Source of the DNA: Sciurus carolinensis
Taxonomy: Eukaryota > Chordata > Mammalia > Rodentia > Sciuridae
Assembly: GCF_902686445.1 (NCBI RefSeq)
Contig: NC_062224.1
Span: 54,063,156 to 54,127,155, forward strand
DNA length: 64,000 nucleotides
Direction: 5' to 3'
Shown here: in pieces, positions 23,911 through 36,943 of the stretch
How the letters are laid out: each line of letters starts with the position of its first letter
Numbering within the stretch: the stretch's first letter is position 1
Notes under the pieces: model-generated
Database searches by the model: none
What the model was told of the DNA's origin: nothing
Seen by the model: the letters and a program-made list of their open reading frames with translations, nothing else
Position numbers and translations under genes: made by a program

Positions 23911-26774
23911 GAAAGAAAGAAATTATATGGAAGGTGATCTGGTAGAAATAAGACAGAAAATTTTTCTGCAGATATCCTAAAAAAAAAAAAAAGTCTGTTT
24001 CCATGCTGGCTGGATGAATTGAAACCCACCTTTGCTCTACAAAGGATCTGAATAGATTTTAAATATCTGTGTCTAAAAGGATCACAAAAGGAAATGGATC
24101 AACTCAAAGAAATTTAGAACAGAACAATAAAATGAAACAAAGTTAAGCTTGAACACTGAAATCTAAGAAATTCCTACAGTTTATTTAGAGGTGATTGGAA
24201 ATTTATCATTTAGGTTCAAAGAAGAAGGGGGAATATGAACAATTCTGTATCATTCTCAGTGTCCATGAGAAACACAACTTTGATGGCCTCTAATAACCAT
24301 TCCCCACAAAAAAATGCTTCTGATGGTCCCTAAGGAAAGAGATTTTGTGTGATGTAATACAATTGTAGTATCATCAACTTGTTTACATGTTTTGTCTACA
24401 TGTTTTAAAACATGTTCATAGGAATTCTGTGACGGAGGGTGATTTGATAGCGTTCTATCCCTCTGAGCTACTCACTTAATCAAAAGATAAAAGGTACTAG
24501 AGTAGATGAACTGTGTTTCCAGCAGAGATTGCGTGTGTGTATGTGTATGTATCTAGGGGCCAGTAAAACTGAATAATTTCTCTTTTGCTAGCTGAATTCT
24601 GGGGGTGGATATCTTTTGTTGACAGTGAGGAGCAGATTTATGCTCTTAAATAGATAAGTAAGCAGAACATAGGTGATCCCATTTAGGAAAATTTAAACCC
24701 CATTTTCATTTCTTGAGGATGTAGCATATCAGATTAAAAACATACACCATTTATTAGGTGATCCAATCATAAGGAAGGTAAACTGTTTAAGTGAAGTTTA
24801 ATGAATTTTCTTTCAATTAAATTTATTAGACCTGAGTCAAATTAATGTATACCATTAAACAAGCTGAATTTAATAATTTTACATGTATTTTAAAATTTAC
24901 ATTTAAGTAAATTTTACATTCAGTAAATTTACATTAAGTAAATTTAAGTAAAATGTATTTTTTACTTAAAATGTAAACCTGCTTAAGACCACTTATTTTT
25001 AGAAGGTGTAGTTGATATAGTTGAAAGGGGAAATTTTATTTTCCTTTTTTATCAAAGATGTGTATCTTGTTCATTATCTCATTGCTCTCTCTACAAATAT
25101 GAAACTCATATGCTTTTTTCTTGTGAGTGATGGGCTTATTTTATGATAAAGAAATTACTTCTGAAACTATTAGAATTGTATGTATCCCAGATTTTAGCTT
25201 ATGCTCAGAATTGTGGGAAGTAACTTTTTAAAAAAATGGAATATTTAAAGTTCTGTCAGGAATTTCTCTTTCCCTTTTTTCTTCATAGTGATTTAAAACA
25301 CAAAACAGTTTAGTTTCTTAAATTTTAAAAAGGGCGAGTGAAGAAGGTGGCAGTTTTTTTATCGCACTGTTTAGAGCTCTCTCACTGAGTTATTCTCTAA
25401 AAAAGAACCATTCTACTGGATGAATATTTAGTGGAGATTGCCTGTCAGTTCCAGAGCTGGGTTTGAGGCAATTCTCAAAGTGCCCCTGGATCCTGGGAGG
25501 AGTAGAGGGTTGGTAACAAGCAAATTGGCTTCTATCAGGGGTGGTCACTTTCATCTAGGGACACTGATGAGTGTTAAGACAAAACTGAGTTCTCAAATCT
25601 ACCTGCGTGGTGATTCTAGTGTGGAGCCAGTTCACTTATTTGTTTCTACCATGCCAACTTTTCTAGGCTACTTTCACCGTAACTTGGGCTTTTCTTTATT
25701 CCTTTTTCTTCCTATACTTTCTTTACCCTATTTTTTTCTCTTTTATTCTCTATTATTTTTCTTCTATTTCTTTCTTTTTTTTTTTTGCTTAGTTGTTTTC
25801 ATTCACTTATACTTTTTTTTGTAGTAGTTAGTCCATGTATCTCTTTGGTTTTAAAATCCCGATACTCTAGATTCCTACATTCCAGCTTCTGATTTTGAAG
25901 AGAGCATTTCGAGATATAAATTTCTCTTAAGTGTTTGAACACACAACTTCAAGGAAATGAAGAGAACAGTGCAAGGGATAAAGGGTAGAATGGGAGAATG
26001 AATTCCATTTAAGTAAGTATTGGAGTAGAGGAAAACGGGGAATTTGGGTGTAGGTGTTCAGAATGTTTGACGAATGACCTTTCTAATAAGCATTGTTTTC
26101 TAAATACATTGTTCCAATAAACTGCACTTGTTCTTATTGACCACCGGACCTCAGAAGTTTGGTTTTGGGGACAGATTACCCAGTCATAGACTATAGAAAA
26201 AAAGCTATGAAGCACTATAAGCATTTCTAATGTAAAGAACTACTAGGAGATCCCTTGAGTGTTTTTGTGCTATTGAAATAGAAACAAGAAAATAAATTTT
26301 CTTCCATGTGTACAAAACCAGGATTTGTCTTGAATCTATTATTTGGGAGGATTTGGAAATAATGAAAAATAGTAGAAAACAAGATTCTTACAGATTTGGG
26401 ATTCGCTTTCTTAACTGTTGGCTAGCTTTGATGTTAAAAGTCTTTATTCAAATTTGGTTAACTCTGGTGTTAAATTCTGAGTAGGGAAGGATCTATTTTT
26501 GATTGACTAAGTGAAACACAATGTTGTCTGGAAAAATGGTTGTATTTTAAGTTCACTTGTTTATGTTCTCTGTCACCATGACATGTATTGGTGACATGCT
26601 GTTCTCAATGGTTTTGTTGTAAAAGAATACTCTTAGCTAAAGTTCAGGAAATAGCCAAAGACAAGGTGTATCTCTGCTGCCTCTTAATAAAGTCCTTACT
26701 CTCTTTCCCTACCTAGCTTACCCCACTTTTCATGGTGGCAACTAGTCTTGACCATTCTTTTGATCTTTCACTTA
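23911..26774. other. No recognisable gene (2.9 kb)
   Basis: AT-rich putative intronic sequence. A local AT-rich array of ttac/gtaa units occurs at about 24870-24985. Open frames here, such as 25438-25824, show no domain and end in low-complexity T-rich sequence. Confidence 0.4.
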
Positions 26775-27010
26775 TTCTTTTATTCATTTCTATAATTGCT
26801 CAGTAAGTATTTTAAGCACCTGCTATGTGCCAGATGTTTGGGAATATGACAGGGGAATAATTCTGACACCAGCCTCTGCTTTCATGGAACTTATGTTCTA
26901 GTGGAATATGAGAGATAATGAATAGGCACACCAAGTGAATTATGGAGTATATGATGTGATGGTCCATGTTATGAAGAAAGTAAGGACTGGAAATATGGAG
27001 TGTTGAGGGT
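26775..27010 (+). repeat. L2/MIR-type ancient repeat
   Basis: The phrases aagcacctgctatgtgccag, tttgggaatatgacagggga and catggaacttatgttctagt match the well-known 3' segment of the ancient mammalian L2-type repeat. Homology may extend to about 27320. Confidence 0.65.
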
Positions 27011-27689
27011 AAGGGGTTGTTACTCTAAATTGAGTGCTCTGGGAGGCTGGAGCAAAGTCCTGAGGGATCAAGGAAGCAGGGCATGCAGCTATCTTGAAGA
27101 AGAATGAGCACTCTGGGCTGTAAAGAAGAGTTGCTGTGGCTTTGGAGGCCTGGTGGAGGGGGCAATCACTGGAATATTAGAGGATGGCAGGCTGGCCAGG
27201 GTGGCTGGAACATAGTGAGCAAGGGGAAAAGGCAAAGGAAGTTAAACCTATTCGGTAGCATAGGCAGATCAACCAAGACCCAGGGGTCTGTGATGAGATG
27301 GTGATTCTCATCTGACTGCAATGAAACCTTTCAGTGTCACTTAATGGTATGTTATCTGTTTAAATACTAAGTACTTTTAATTTTTCTGTAATATTGTTAC
27401 ATGCATCAGTTACAATGCTGTTAAATTGGGAATGTCAAAATGATTGCGAAAAGCGACTGCTGTACTTTGTGTCCTGTATCTGGTCTACCTGTCAGCCAGG
27501 GAGAGCAATGTGATAGGCAAGAGACATAACCTTTAGTCTTCATCCTGCCACCAACTGCTTGTGTTAGGAACCTGGGACTTCTCATCTCTCAAGTACAGAG
27601 GATGGGTGAGATGAGTGGTTTTCAGATTCTGATTCATAGAGTGTTGGAACTCCTAAAGGCCCTTTTAATTTTTAAAAATATTTATTTAT
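27011..27689. other. Unassigned, possibly more of the ancient repeat
   Basis: Purine-rich sequence at 27040-27320 resembles the 5'-ward part of the same ancient repeat family. There is no gene evidence. Confidence 0.3.
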
Positions 27690-27865
27690 TTGTTTTTTAT
27701 ACTAGGGATTGAATCTAGGGGCACTTTACCACTGAGCTATATCCCCAGTGCTTTTTACTTTTTATTTTGAAGCAGGACTGCTGAGGTTGGCCTGAAATTT
27801 GGAATCCTCCTGCTTCAGCCTTAAAAGTCACTGGGATTACAGGCGTGCATCACCATTCCCAGCTT
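27690..27865 (-). repeat. B1-dID composite SINE
   Basis: Reverse ID half (agggattgaatctaggggca, ccactgagctatatccccag) and reverse B1 half (gtcactgggattacaggcgt). Confidence 0.85.
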
Positions 27866-28488
27866 TATTTTCATTTTTAAGTTTTTAAATTTGCATTCAG
27901 GTTTCACTTAAAAGAAAGTACCCCTTAGCTTAAACAAAATGCCCAGTGTGGTTATTTCTTTTGTTTTCCAGTGTGATGAATTTGTAATCTCATAGAATTT
28001 CAACTGACAGCATCTTCAGAATCCATGATTACTCAGTGCCCTCTATTGACTGTTATTTATATTCTCTCATTGAAGTCAGGAGGTAATATGTCAACAGATT
28101 AGGTTTTTGAGATCCTATCCTTCAAGATTGAGGTGGCTTCCATCTTGAACAAGTTTTAACTAAGTGACTGATATAAATAAAATTCTTAACCAGTACTCCT
28201 AGCACAACAGTATAGAGATTAGCACTGAGAAAAATAGTTATGGTTGATGTGCAGAGAAGGACCATTCCAGTTTTTAAAAATAATGACGTGTTTGTCATTA
28301 TACGTGTTTGTCATTATATATGCTGAATATAGTGTTATCCTCATAATCCATTAATATATTTGGAAGAGAGACTAGATATTTTTAGTACTTGTGGTTAAAG
28401 ATATATTTTAGTGAAGATTTTAATTTTTTGACTGAAGGTTTTTTTTTTTTTTTTAAGATATTGACTGCTTGCTTCCTTTCCAATCCAG

Positions 28489-28544
28489 AATCTCAATCTG
28501 CTATTTTGGAAACTCTGAAAAAAAGTTCAGATGCTGCCCAGCAG
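28489..28544 (+). CDS. Candidate coding exon B of the same unidentified gene
   Basis: A 56-bp segment is bounded by a strong acceptor (tgcttcctttccaatccag) and a near-ideal donor (cagcag/gtaagg). If it joins exon A, it takes the single base left over there, reads without a stop, and ends in phase 0 with the peptide SQSAILETLKKSSDAAQQ. The exact phase match and good splice sites argue for a real gene on the plus strand. I cannot name the protein and found no further exon in the window. A chance pairing is not excluded for so short a segment. Confidence 0.5.
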
Positions 28545-28937
28545 GTAAGGAGATCTTATTAGGATATCAAGTCCTCATTGCTTATTTATCTTAAAATCAT
28601 GAAAAAGCTCTGTGATTTATCTTCTAATGTGCCCTGCTGGCTAGGTTACCCTTATTTCCCTAAACCTTTAGGGGAACCAGTCAGGCAGAAGGAGATATTT
28701 TCTTCCATTTGTATTTTACATGGAAAATCAGCCTTGAAGTGGAACTGAGTACAATCTTTTCAGAAGCTACACCATTTTATATCCAGTCAAAGGGCTGGGC
28801 CTAACAACAGCTGTCTCCAGCAGGAAAATCTGGCCACTGTAGGAGACTTCTGGGCTGAGATTGGCCTGGCTGAATAGTTCCATGGATACTTTCTTTAAAA
28901 AGTCTTTCAGAGTTTTTCTTAAATCAAATAAGGCTTG

Positions 28938-29022
28938 TTTCCCCCTCTGGTGCTGGGAGTGGAATTTAGGTCCTTGTCTACGCTAAGTAAGCAATCTACC
29001 GCGAGCTACATCCTCAGCCCCT
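28938..29022 (-). repeat. ID SINE (diverged)
   Basis: Reverse ID: tggtgctgggagtggaattt and gagctacatcctcagcccct. Confidence 0.7.
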
Positions 29023-29227
29023 AAGATTTTTAAATTGCTTTAGTGGATAAAATACTGTTTAAATCCATGGAGACTTTTTTTCTGTTACAGAAGAAGCTAA
29101 AAGTTTTGTCTTTTTTTTTCTTTCTTGTGCTCAAATGGACTTATTAAAAAAAAAAAAAGGCAAGGAAGGTAATGTTTTTGTGGAACAATAATTGTGGACT
29201 ACAATTGATATTTTGGATATAAAATCT

Positions 29228-29445
29228 TTTTTTGTGGGGGGGTAGGGTACTGGAGATTGAACTCGGAGGCACTCAACCACTGAGCCATATCCCCAGCGCT
29301 ATTTTGTATTTTATTTAGAGGTAGAGTCTCACTGGGTGCTTAGTGCCTCGCTATTGCTGAGGCTGGCTTTGAACTCTCAATCTTCTTGTCTCAGCCTCCC
29401 AAGCCACTGGGATTACAGGCAATGCATCCCCACGCCCAGCTTGGA
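29228..29445 (-). repeat. B1-dID composite SINE
   Basis: Reverse ID half (tactggagattgaactcgga, ccactgagccatatccccag) and reverse B1 half (tctcagcctcccaagccact, gggattacaggcaatgcatc). Confidence 0.85.
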
Positions 29446-29694
29446 TATAAAATCTTTTGTTTAATTTATTTATACTTTTGTCCAAGTATGCTTCTGAAAA
29501 TAACCTAGTGCTGTTAGAAATCAATAGTAAAGGGGATGTGTGATCTAGCAGAGAAAAAGAGGACTCATACCTGGGTTCTACATGGAGATCTGTTTCTAGT
29601 TAGTATGTGATGACATATGTAGAGGATCTGAGACATAGTGCTATTCTCTGAAAAATTAAAGAACTGGTCATCCTTGAAAACTCTTAAAAGCCTA

Positions 29695-29880
29695 AAAAAA
29701 AAAGGATCAGGGGAGTAGAAGAAAGAAGGAGATTGAGAGGGAGGGAGGAAGGATGGGATAAGGGAAAAACAGTGGAATGAATCTGATCTAACTTTCCTGT
29801 GTACATATATGAATATACTGCAGTGAATCTCAACATTATGTATATCCACAAGACACTAATTTAAAAATAAAATAAATGTA
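29695..29880 (+). mobile_element. Truncated L1 3' UTR
   Basis: A polypurine tract (gagggagggaggaaggatgg) is followed by an AT-rich segment with a Y-rich/R-rich layout and an A-rich tail. This is typical of an old L1 3' end. Confidence 0.55.
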
Positions 29881-30194
29881 AGTAAATACCAGAATACACT
29901 TCATATGATTCCATTTTACCTTTTCTTCTAGTGTATTATTTATGCTTCTTTTTAATTTGTTAAGGTCTCTTTAGAGTTTACAGTATATTTATACAATTAA
30001 TCCCAATCTCTTTTCAGATACCTTAGTACACTTCATCTGTGACACAAGTGCTTCATAACCAAGTGCTCCTAGTTTCTCCCTCCTGCCCCTTATGACATTG
30101 CTGTCATTTTTTTCATTTAAGCAGTCATTACTACATACACTGTTGCTCTTATCATTTTGAAAAAAAACTTTTATCTCTTAAATCAGTTAAGAAT

Positions 30195-30905
30195 GAGAAA
30201 AGTTTTAGCTTTCAGGGAATACAAATCAAAAGTACACCAAGATTTCATCTCACTCCAGCAAGCATCAAGAATGCCAATACCAATAAATGCTGATAAGGAA
30301 GAAGGGGAGAAACTCTTACACACTGTTGGTGGGAAGTAAATTAGTATAGTGTCTAAAAAATCAGTGTGGAAGCTTCTCAAAAAGCTAAAGATAGAATTAC
30401 CATATGATATAGCTAAACCACTCCTTGTTATTTATTGAAGTCAGCATACTTCAGAGATACTTGCATACCCATGTTTATTGCAGCATAATTCACACCAGTC
30501 AAATCATGAAAACAGCTTGGCTGTCCATCAGCTGATGAATGGATAAAGAAAACGTTGACTGTATAGGCACACAGGAGTTTTATTCAGCCAGAAAAGAATG
30601 AAATTATGTCATTTTAAGAAAAATGGACAGAATTGGAGATTGTAATATTGAGCTAATTAAGTGAGATGCGGAGATAAAAGTAGGGTGTTTTCTTCCATTA
30701 TCCTGAAGCTAGAGAGGAAGAATTAAGGACTCTATGAAAGTAGAAGGGAGACCATTAGGGTAAAGGAAGGGGACTAAAGGGAGCAAGGAGGGAAGTGTGG
30801 GGGAGAAAACATGGAGTGAAATTTGTTATGTTTTGTGTATGTATGGGTATGCCACAATGAAACCCACCTTTCTGTATTATTAATATGCACCAATAAAACA
30901 GAGTG
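30195..30905 (+). mobile_element. Truncated L1 3' end (ORF2 C-terminus and 3' UTR)
   Basis: The phrases gatttcatctcactccagca, acactgttggtgggaagtaa, tcagcatacttcagagatac and tgatgaatggataaagaaaa parallel the last part of ORF2 in the 2.7-8.8 kb copy. A purine-rich 3' UTR and an AATAAAA end follow. It is considerably diverged. Confidence 0.85.
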
Positions 30906-31042
30906 CTCACTTCTCTAGAATATCCTATTTTTACTATGATTACTTTGCATTTTGAAATCTTTGATAATTTGTGTATATTTTTGGATAAATAATAGAGGCA
31001 CGCACTTAAAATCTAAAAAGAATTTTAAGAAGAAATTTTATC

Positions 31043-31560
31043 TTTCATTTATTTTTTAATTTTTTTACTTATTCTAATTAGTTATATATGACAGTGGAAT
31101 GCATTTTGATACAATCATACATAGAGTATAATTTCTCATTTTTCTGATTGTACATATTGTAGGATCACATCAATCATGCATTCATGTATGTACATGAGGT
31201 AATAATGTCTGTTTTACTCTACTCTTCTTTCTACTCCCATATCCCTTCTCCTCCCTTCACTCCCATCTATCTAATCTAAAGTAACTATTCTTCCCTACTG
31301 CTCCCCCCTGCTTATTGTATCCACGTATCAGAGAAAACATTTGACCTTTGGTTTTTTGGGTTTGGCTTATTTTGCTTAGCATGAGATTCTCCAACTGCAT
31401 CCATTTACCAGCAAATGCCATAATTTCATTCTTATTTGAAGCTGAGTAATATTCCATTGTGTGTGTGTGTGTACACATGTATATACACACAACATTTTCT
31501 TTATCTGTTTATCTGTTGAAGGGCACCTAGGTTAGTTCCATAGTTTAGCTTTCTTCAATA
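31043..31560 (-). mobile_element. Truncated L1 3' end
   Basis: On the minus strand the ORF2 C-terminus reads MEYYSASNKNEIMAFAGKWM, then ISQTQKTKGQ, in the frame at 31257-31490. The antisense 3' UTR is at 31043-31256. A (GT)n run near 31461 lies in the ORF2 end. Confidence 0.88.
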
Positions 31561-31569
31561 GTTTTTTCT

Positions 31570-33330
31570 TTATGTAGATTTAAGTTTCAATCTATAATAT
31601 TTATCATTTTCCTTTTCTCTTTTATTCCTGAAAGGCAGGTCCCCTATCAACCAATTCCCCCAATTTTGGAATATCTGAGAAAATCCTTTTTTTGTCTCAA
31701 TTTTTTAAAGATAATTTCACAGAATATAGAGTTATAGGTTGGTTTTTCCTTTCAACAGTTGACATACATGACTCCCCTTTCTCTTTACTTAAATGAATTC
31801 CATTGAGAAGTTCAATGTAATATGTGTACTTTGTTCTCTTTAGGTAATATCCCTCTTCCACCTGGCTTTTTCAGAGTTATTTCTTTATCTTTGGTTTTCT
31901 CACTTTGGAATGTGTGTCTGGTATAGCCGTTTTAACTATTTGTCCTATTTGGTGTTTTCTGTTTCTGTGGTTCCATCTATTAGTTTGCCAAGGCTGCCAT
32001 GACAAAATATCACAAACTGTAATTTTAACAACAGAAATTTGTTCTCTAACAAATAAATGGCAAGCTAGCAATTTTCTGCAATCTATAAATTCAAGAACAA
32101 TCTATTTGCAGGGTTGTCTTTCTCCTTGACTTTCAGAAGGCCGGATTCTCATTGCATCCTCTCATGGCCTTTCCTGTGTATAGGTGTGTACCTGGCATCT
32201 CTTTTCCTTCTTTATTTTTTTTTCAGACTGCCTTTTGATTCATTGTACACAAATGGGATACATCATTTCCTTTCTATGGTTGTGCACTATGTAGACTCAT
32301 ACCATTTGTGTAATCATACATACATGTACATAGGGGAATGATGTCTGTCTCATTTCACCATTTTTCATACCCCCTCCCTCATTTCCCTCTATCTAATCTA
32401 AAGTTCCTCCATTCTTCTTATAACAACACAAGTCATATTGGACTAGGGCCTCACTCTAACCTTAAGTGCCTTTTTAATGGCTTTATTGCCGAGTAGAATT
32501 AAATTCTAAGGTTTCAACATATAAATTTAGGGGGAGGGATACAATTCAGTTCATGTTTCTGTCATTGATTTGGGGAAATGTTAAGTCATTGCTTCAAATG
32601 TTTTTGTTTCTTTTTCTGGTATTCTCATTACATGTATTTATACCTTCTGTAATTTTCTCACAATTCTTAGATATTCTGTTACCTTGTCTGCTTCTCTCTC
32701 TCTCATTCCTTTTTCTCTTTCCATTTCAGTTTTGGAAATTTCTATTGACATATGTCTAGTCTCCAATAATTCTTTCTTCAATCATGCACCATCTGTCAAT
32801 TGGTACATCAAAAGTATTCTTAATTTTCTGTTACAATAATTTCAAATATTTTTTATATTTTATTGTTTTTTTTCTTAGAGTTTCCATTTCTCCAATTTCA
32901 GTATTCACCTGTTCTTGCGTGTTACTTACGTGTTCTATGAGAAACCTCAGTATTTGAGTCATAGTTGTTTTTTAGTTCTGTCTGATAATTCTCAAAATTC
33001 TTCCATATCTCAGTATGGTTTTCAAGTTTGTTCTGTCTGTTGGAACTGTAGTTCTTTTTTTTTTCTTTTAGTATGCATTGTAACTTTCTGTTGAAAGCAG
33101 GACATGATGTACTGCACAGAAGAAACAAAGTATATAGGTCATCTGTGTGAAATTTTATGTTTTTCTGGCTAGCAGTCAGCTGTCACTAGAGGTTTCAAAT
33201 GCTAACATTGCATTGGTGTCCTTGTTTAGCTCCCTTCTCCCCTATTTTCTTTGGGTTTTCCTAGAAAATTCTCCTTAAATAAAGTCTGCAATGGTTGGTA
33301 CTTTAAGTTACATTCATCTATAGAAACTCC
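31570..33330 (-). mobile_element. Ancient L1M/HAL1-type ORF1 and 5' region
   Basis: On the plus strand the phrases cagaatatagagttataggt, ttatttctttatctttggtt and ttgaaagcaggacatgatgt match the antisense of old mammalian L1M/HAL1 ORF1 and the neighbouring leader. It is interrupted at 32215-32425 by a younger L1 3' end. The subfamily is from memory of consensus, so moderate certainty. Confidence 0.55.
32215..32425 (-). mobile_element. Truncated L1 3' end nested in the ancient L1
   Basis: T-rich tail, then ccttttgattcattgtacac, aaatgggatacatcatttcc and aatcatacatacatgtacat: the antisense L1 3' UTR of the squirrel lineage. Confidence 0.75.
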
Positions 33331-36300
33331 ACCAATATGTTGGTAGGGTTTCGGTGAAGGGGGGATGTATTGTACAATCCTGTAATAAAGACTAGGTGTC
33401 ATAGCCAGTGCTTGACCCTAGGCGGTGATCTTCACATGTGTTTCTTGAGTTTGGGGAACTTTTTTCCCACCTAGGTGCAATAAAAGATTAGAGGAGATTG
33501 CACTTGGATATTTCCCTCCCACCAGCTCTAATACAGTCTCAATCTATAAGGCTCAGTTATTCAGTTTCCCTGGAGGCAGGCTTTCTAAACAACAGAATGT
33601 TCTGGGCATGTTTCAAAATGTTACTTTTTGCCCCTCTCCTTATTGGAAACATGAGAGAATTTTCTCAGATCCTAACTTTGAAAACCTATGGGCTCTTGGA
33701 GATAAAAGTCACAAAGTCACAAGTTGGTAGTTCACTGCCCCCCAGGGCTGTTCCCATCCCAGCAAAAGAGTTTTTAGATGCTCAAATTTGTCCACATTGA
33801 GCCTCCTGATAGCCTTCTGATATTAGCCAGTTGAAGCTTCCTATTCTAGCACCGGTTTCCCCAAAGGTTTCTGTTCCTCTAAATGGTGATTCTCTATATG
33901 CCTGTCCATCTCTCCAATCATGGGGTCATTGGTTTGTCCCCTGACCTTAATCCTCTGAAGAATAGATCTGAACAAGTGGTTGGTTTTTACTTTGTTCAGC
34001 TCTTCTTTTCTCTTGTGAGGGTGGAGGGCAATGACCACTTCCAGATTCCCTGCTTGCTATATCAGACACCCCAGGACAGCAGATTCTTGCCAGAGAAAGA
34101 AGGATTAACAAAGTTCATCTGAGCAAGTTGTTCGTATTTGCTTTCTGGTTTCTGCTTTTGTTTTTTACTTTTTAAATATATTTCATCCTGAGACAGTCCC
34201 TGAATCAAGATCTCAGAGTAATGGGGACACCTGAAGTGTGTTATTTCTCCTCCGTGTTTCTCCCTGAACTTGGGGAGTGTCTGAAATTCAGCCATTGCAT
34301 CATGGGAAACCTTTCTTGACAGGTCAATATTTTACCATTAGTTTCCTGTAGCTTTGAGCTGCCCTGTAACAGGCAGAGAAACCTGGCATTCTCAATCGGA
34401 AGTACCAGGAAGTAATAAAAGGGCAGAGAAGTAAAACATAAGTGTTCTTCTAGGCAGAATTCTAGGAAGTGTGGCCTGCTTTTAAACTCTCCATGTGTTC
34501 TATCATCAACCTGAAAAAAACATATTTAGTATATTAATATTCTAACATTTTTCCTAAAGTTAACATGATCAATACATGTTTCTAAATTGGAACAAGACCA
34601 GAGGTAGATTCAGGAATAAAAATAAAACATTTTGTCTTTCCAGAAAATAACCTCACAACTTGTGTAAATAATGGACTTCCATATCTCTCAATAAAAAGGA
34701 AAAGTGTTATTTATTGTATTATTTTGGATTACTATAATTATAAAGCAAAGCATTGGTATTATAATTTGTTCTATAAAATAAATATTCACCATGAACTAAT
34801 CTCAATGAAAATAAACAATAAACTACGTCCTTAAAAAATAAAATACACATAATACGCACTCATTGTCTAAGACATTCATTAGAAGGAATCATATATGTCA
34901 TTATTCTAAAAATCCATATTATAGTCCCAATTATTCTCCTTCATTATTTTAAGGTTTTGTCATTTCTAAACACAAATGAGATGAGATATACAGATCATGA
35001 AAGGTTTGACTTTTACTTATTTATGCAAAGATTAAAATACTTGATCTTTCTTACTCAAATATTTACGTTAGTATACATATGTATATGGATATTGCATATG
35101 AATATAAATTATTTTATGTATACTTGTGTCATGCCTATGTACAGTTTACAAAGAGCTATCCAAATGGAAATTTAAATATTCCTAAATGTGATATAAATTA
35201 AGACCATATTGATATGTTTGGAATATATTCCTAGTTCATAAACTCAATCTCTGGAGACACTCTGTTTTACTGAAGGTAGCTTAGAAGTTAACTGAACCAC
35301 CAGCTTGGAATGCCTTGCTGCTTATCCCTCCATGTGCACAGTGGAGTGCCTGAGGTTAATGCCTAATGACCTTGGCTAATGATTTCTGATTTAGCTCCTT
35401 CCTTCCTTTCCTCTTGAGTATGCAGATATGTATTGTTTTCCATAAGTCAGTCTATCAGCAAAGATATGAAAAGACAAAAACTACTTGCTATTTCATAGCA
35501 AAAATGGATATTTAGCTCTTATGTGTTAGTAGTGTCTGTATTATGTTTTACCTTTATGTTATTTTTTACTTATATATTAAGCAGGAAAAAGTAATCCTTT
35601 AGTGGAACCATTTCTCACATAGTATACTTATGTGTATTGTTTAGAAAGTAAGGGAAAGCTTCAGCAAAAGGAGAGAGTTTAGAGTGAATAAGACAACCAG
35701 TGCATCTGGCACAGATGTTTGACCTCTTGCCCGGGACAGAGAGGAATGAGCAAAAGATTCTTAATCGGCTGTACTGTTTGGGTGATATTTTTCATCCAGG
35801 CTGTAATTTAGAGCTGAGTTTCAAGCACTTCTCATTATGGCATATTTAGGTAGGGGGAGAGACTTTATCTGATGGTGACTAAATTTTATGTAGAAAAGAA
35901 AGAATTTAGTAGTAACAATAAAGGGATACATACAGGAAAATTAAGGAATAGCAGTGTGATTATATGAGGAAACAGATGGATCTGTTTCAGAAAGGGAAAT
36001 GGGAATGAGTCACATTTGTATTGTGTATTTGTTATTTTCATATGAAATTATTGGAAGCTTATAGTCCAGGAGTGCCATTTACTCAAATATGCTTCATTAC
36101 ACTTTATGGGATTAACCAAACAATTTATAACAAACTAAAGTGATGAGGATTTCACATTAGTCGTGAGCATCAGCCTCTGAAGATCAGAAAATTACTGGAA
36201 CCCCTGGATCCTGACCAAGGGCACTTACAATTTTATGACAGTACCAAGTGCTACATGAATGTTCTTGGGAACATATGAATTAGAGGCCTCAGTACATCTC

Positions 36301-36813
36301 TTTCAGCAAGCTAATTTCAGTTCATGTATTCCAAATCTGAGTATAACCTTTTTGCTTCATATTTTCCCATATAAACTGAAGGAAACACTTGCATCATTTG
36401 GAAACCCTTTGGATCATTTTCAGACTGCTTTGTGGGCTTGCTTTGAGAATTATGGATTTGGGGGTGTTTGGAATAATAACTTTTCCAGCCCCAATTCCCT
36501 GGTAAACCAAGTATTCCTACTTTTCTTGTGAATTACTGAACCAGCTAAGTATGTGCCTTTTTCAAGTTACAAAGGAAATAATTCTAGTGATCCCAAGTGA
36601 GGAAGAAGTTATTTTGGCATCTGGATTAGGATGAAAACATTCTGATAGAAGGCTTTGAAGGTGTCAATGTACAAGAAAAACTCCCCTTTATATTACTGTC
36701 AGCTAAAGAAGTACAGGAAGTTTATTAATTTATTTATGTAGGCAAATAACTACAGGAAGCATATTTATCTCAAAGTTTATCAAAGAAAAAGAGCTAATCA
36801 TGGTAGCCATGAT
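33331..36813. other. No recognisable gene (3.5 kb)
   Basis: 33.3-34.3 kb may be further ancient L1 remnant. The rest is AT-rich unassigned sequence without a supportable exon. Confidence 0.4.
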
Positions 36814-36827
36814 AAGAACAAAAACTG

Positions 36828-36929
36828 GGACTGGGGAGATAACTCAGTTGGTAGAGTGCTTACCTTGCAAGCACAAGGCCCTGGGTTCAACCCCCAGCAC
36901 CGCAAAAAAAAAGAAAAAAAAAAAAAAAA
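36828..36929 (+). repeat. Young ID SINE
   Basis: Near-consensus ID (actggggagataactcagtt, gtagagtgcttaccttgcaa, gggttcaacccccagcac) with a long A-rich tail. A perfect 14-bp duplication, aagaacaaaaactg, lies at 36814-36827 and 36930-36943. Confidence 0.95.
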
Positions 36930-36943
36930 AAGAACAAAAACTG

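Noticed and set aside
25438..25824. 128-codon open frame as a gene
   Set aside because: It has no domain, its second half is low-complexity F/L-rich from a T-rich tract, and there is no splice or promoter support.
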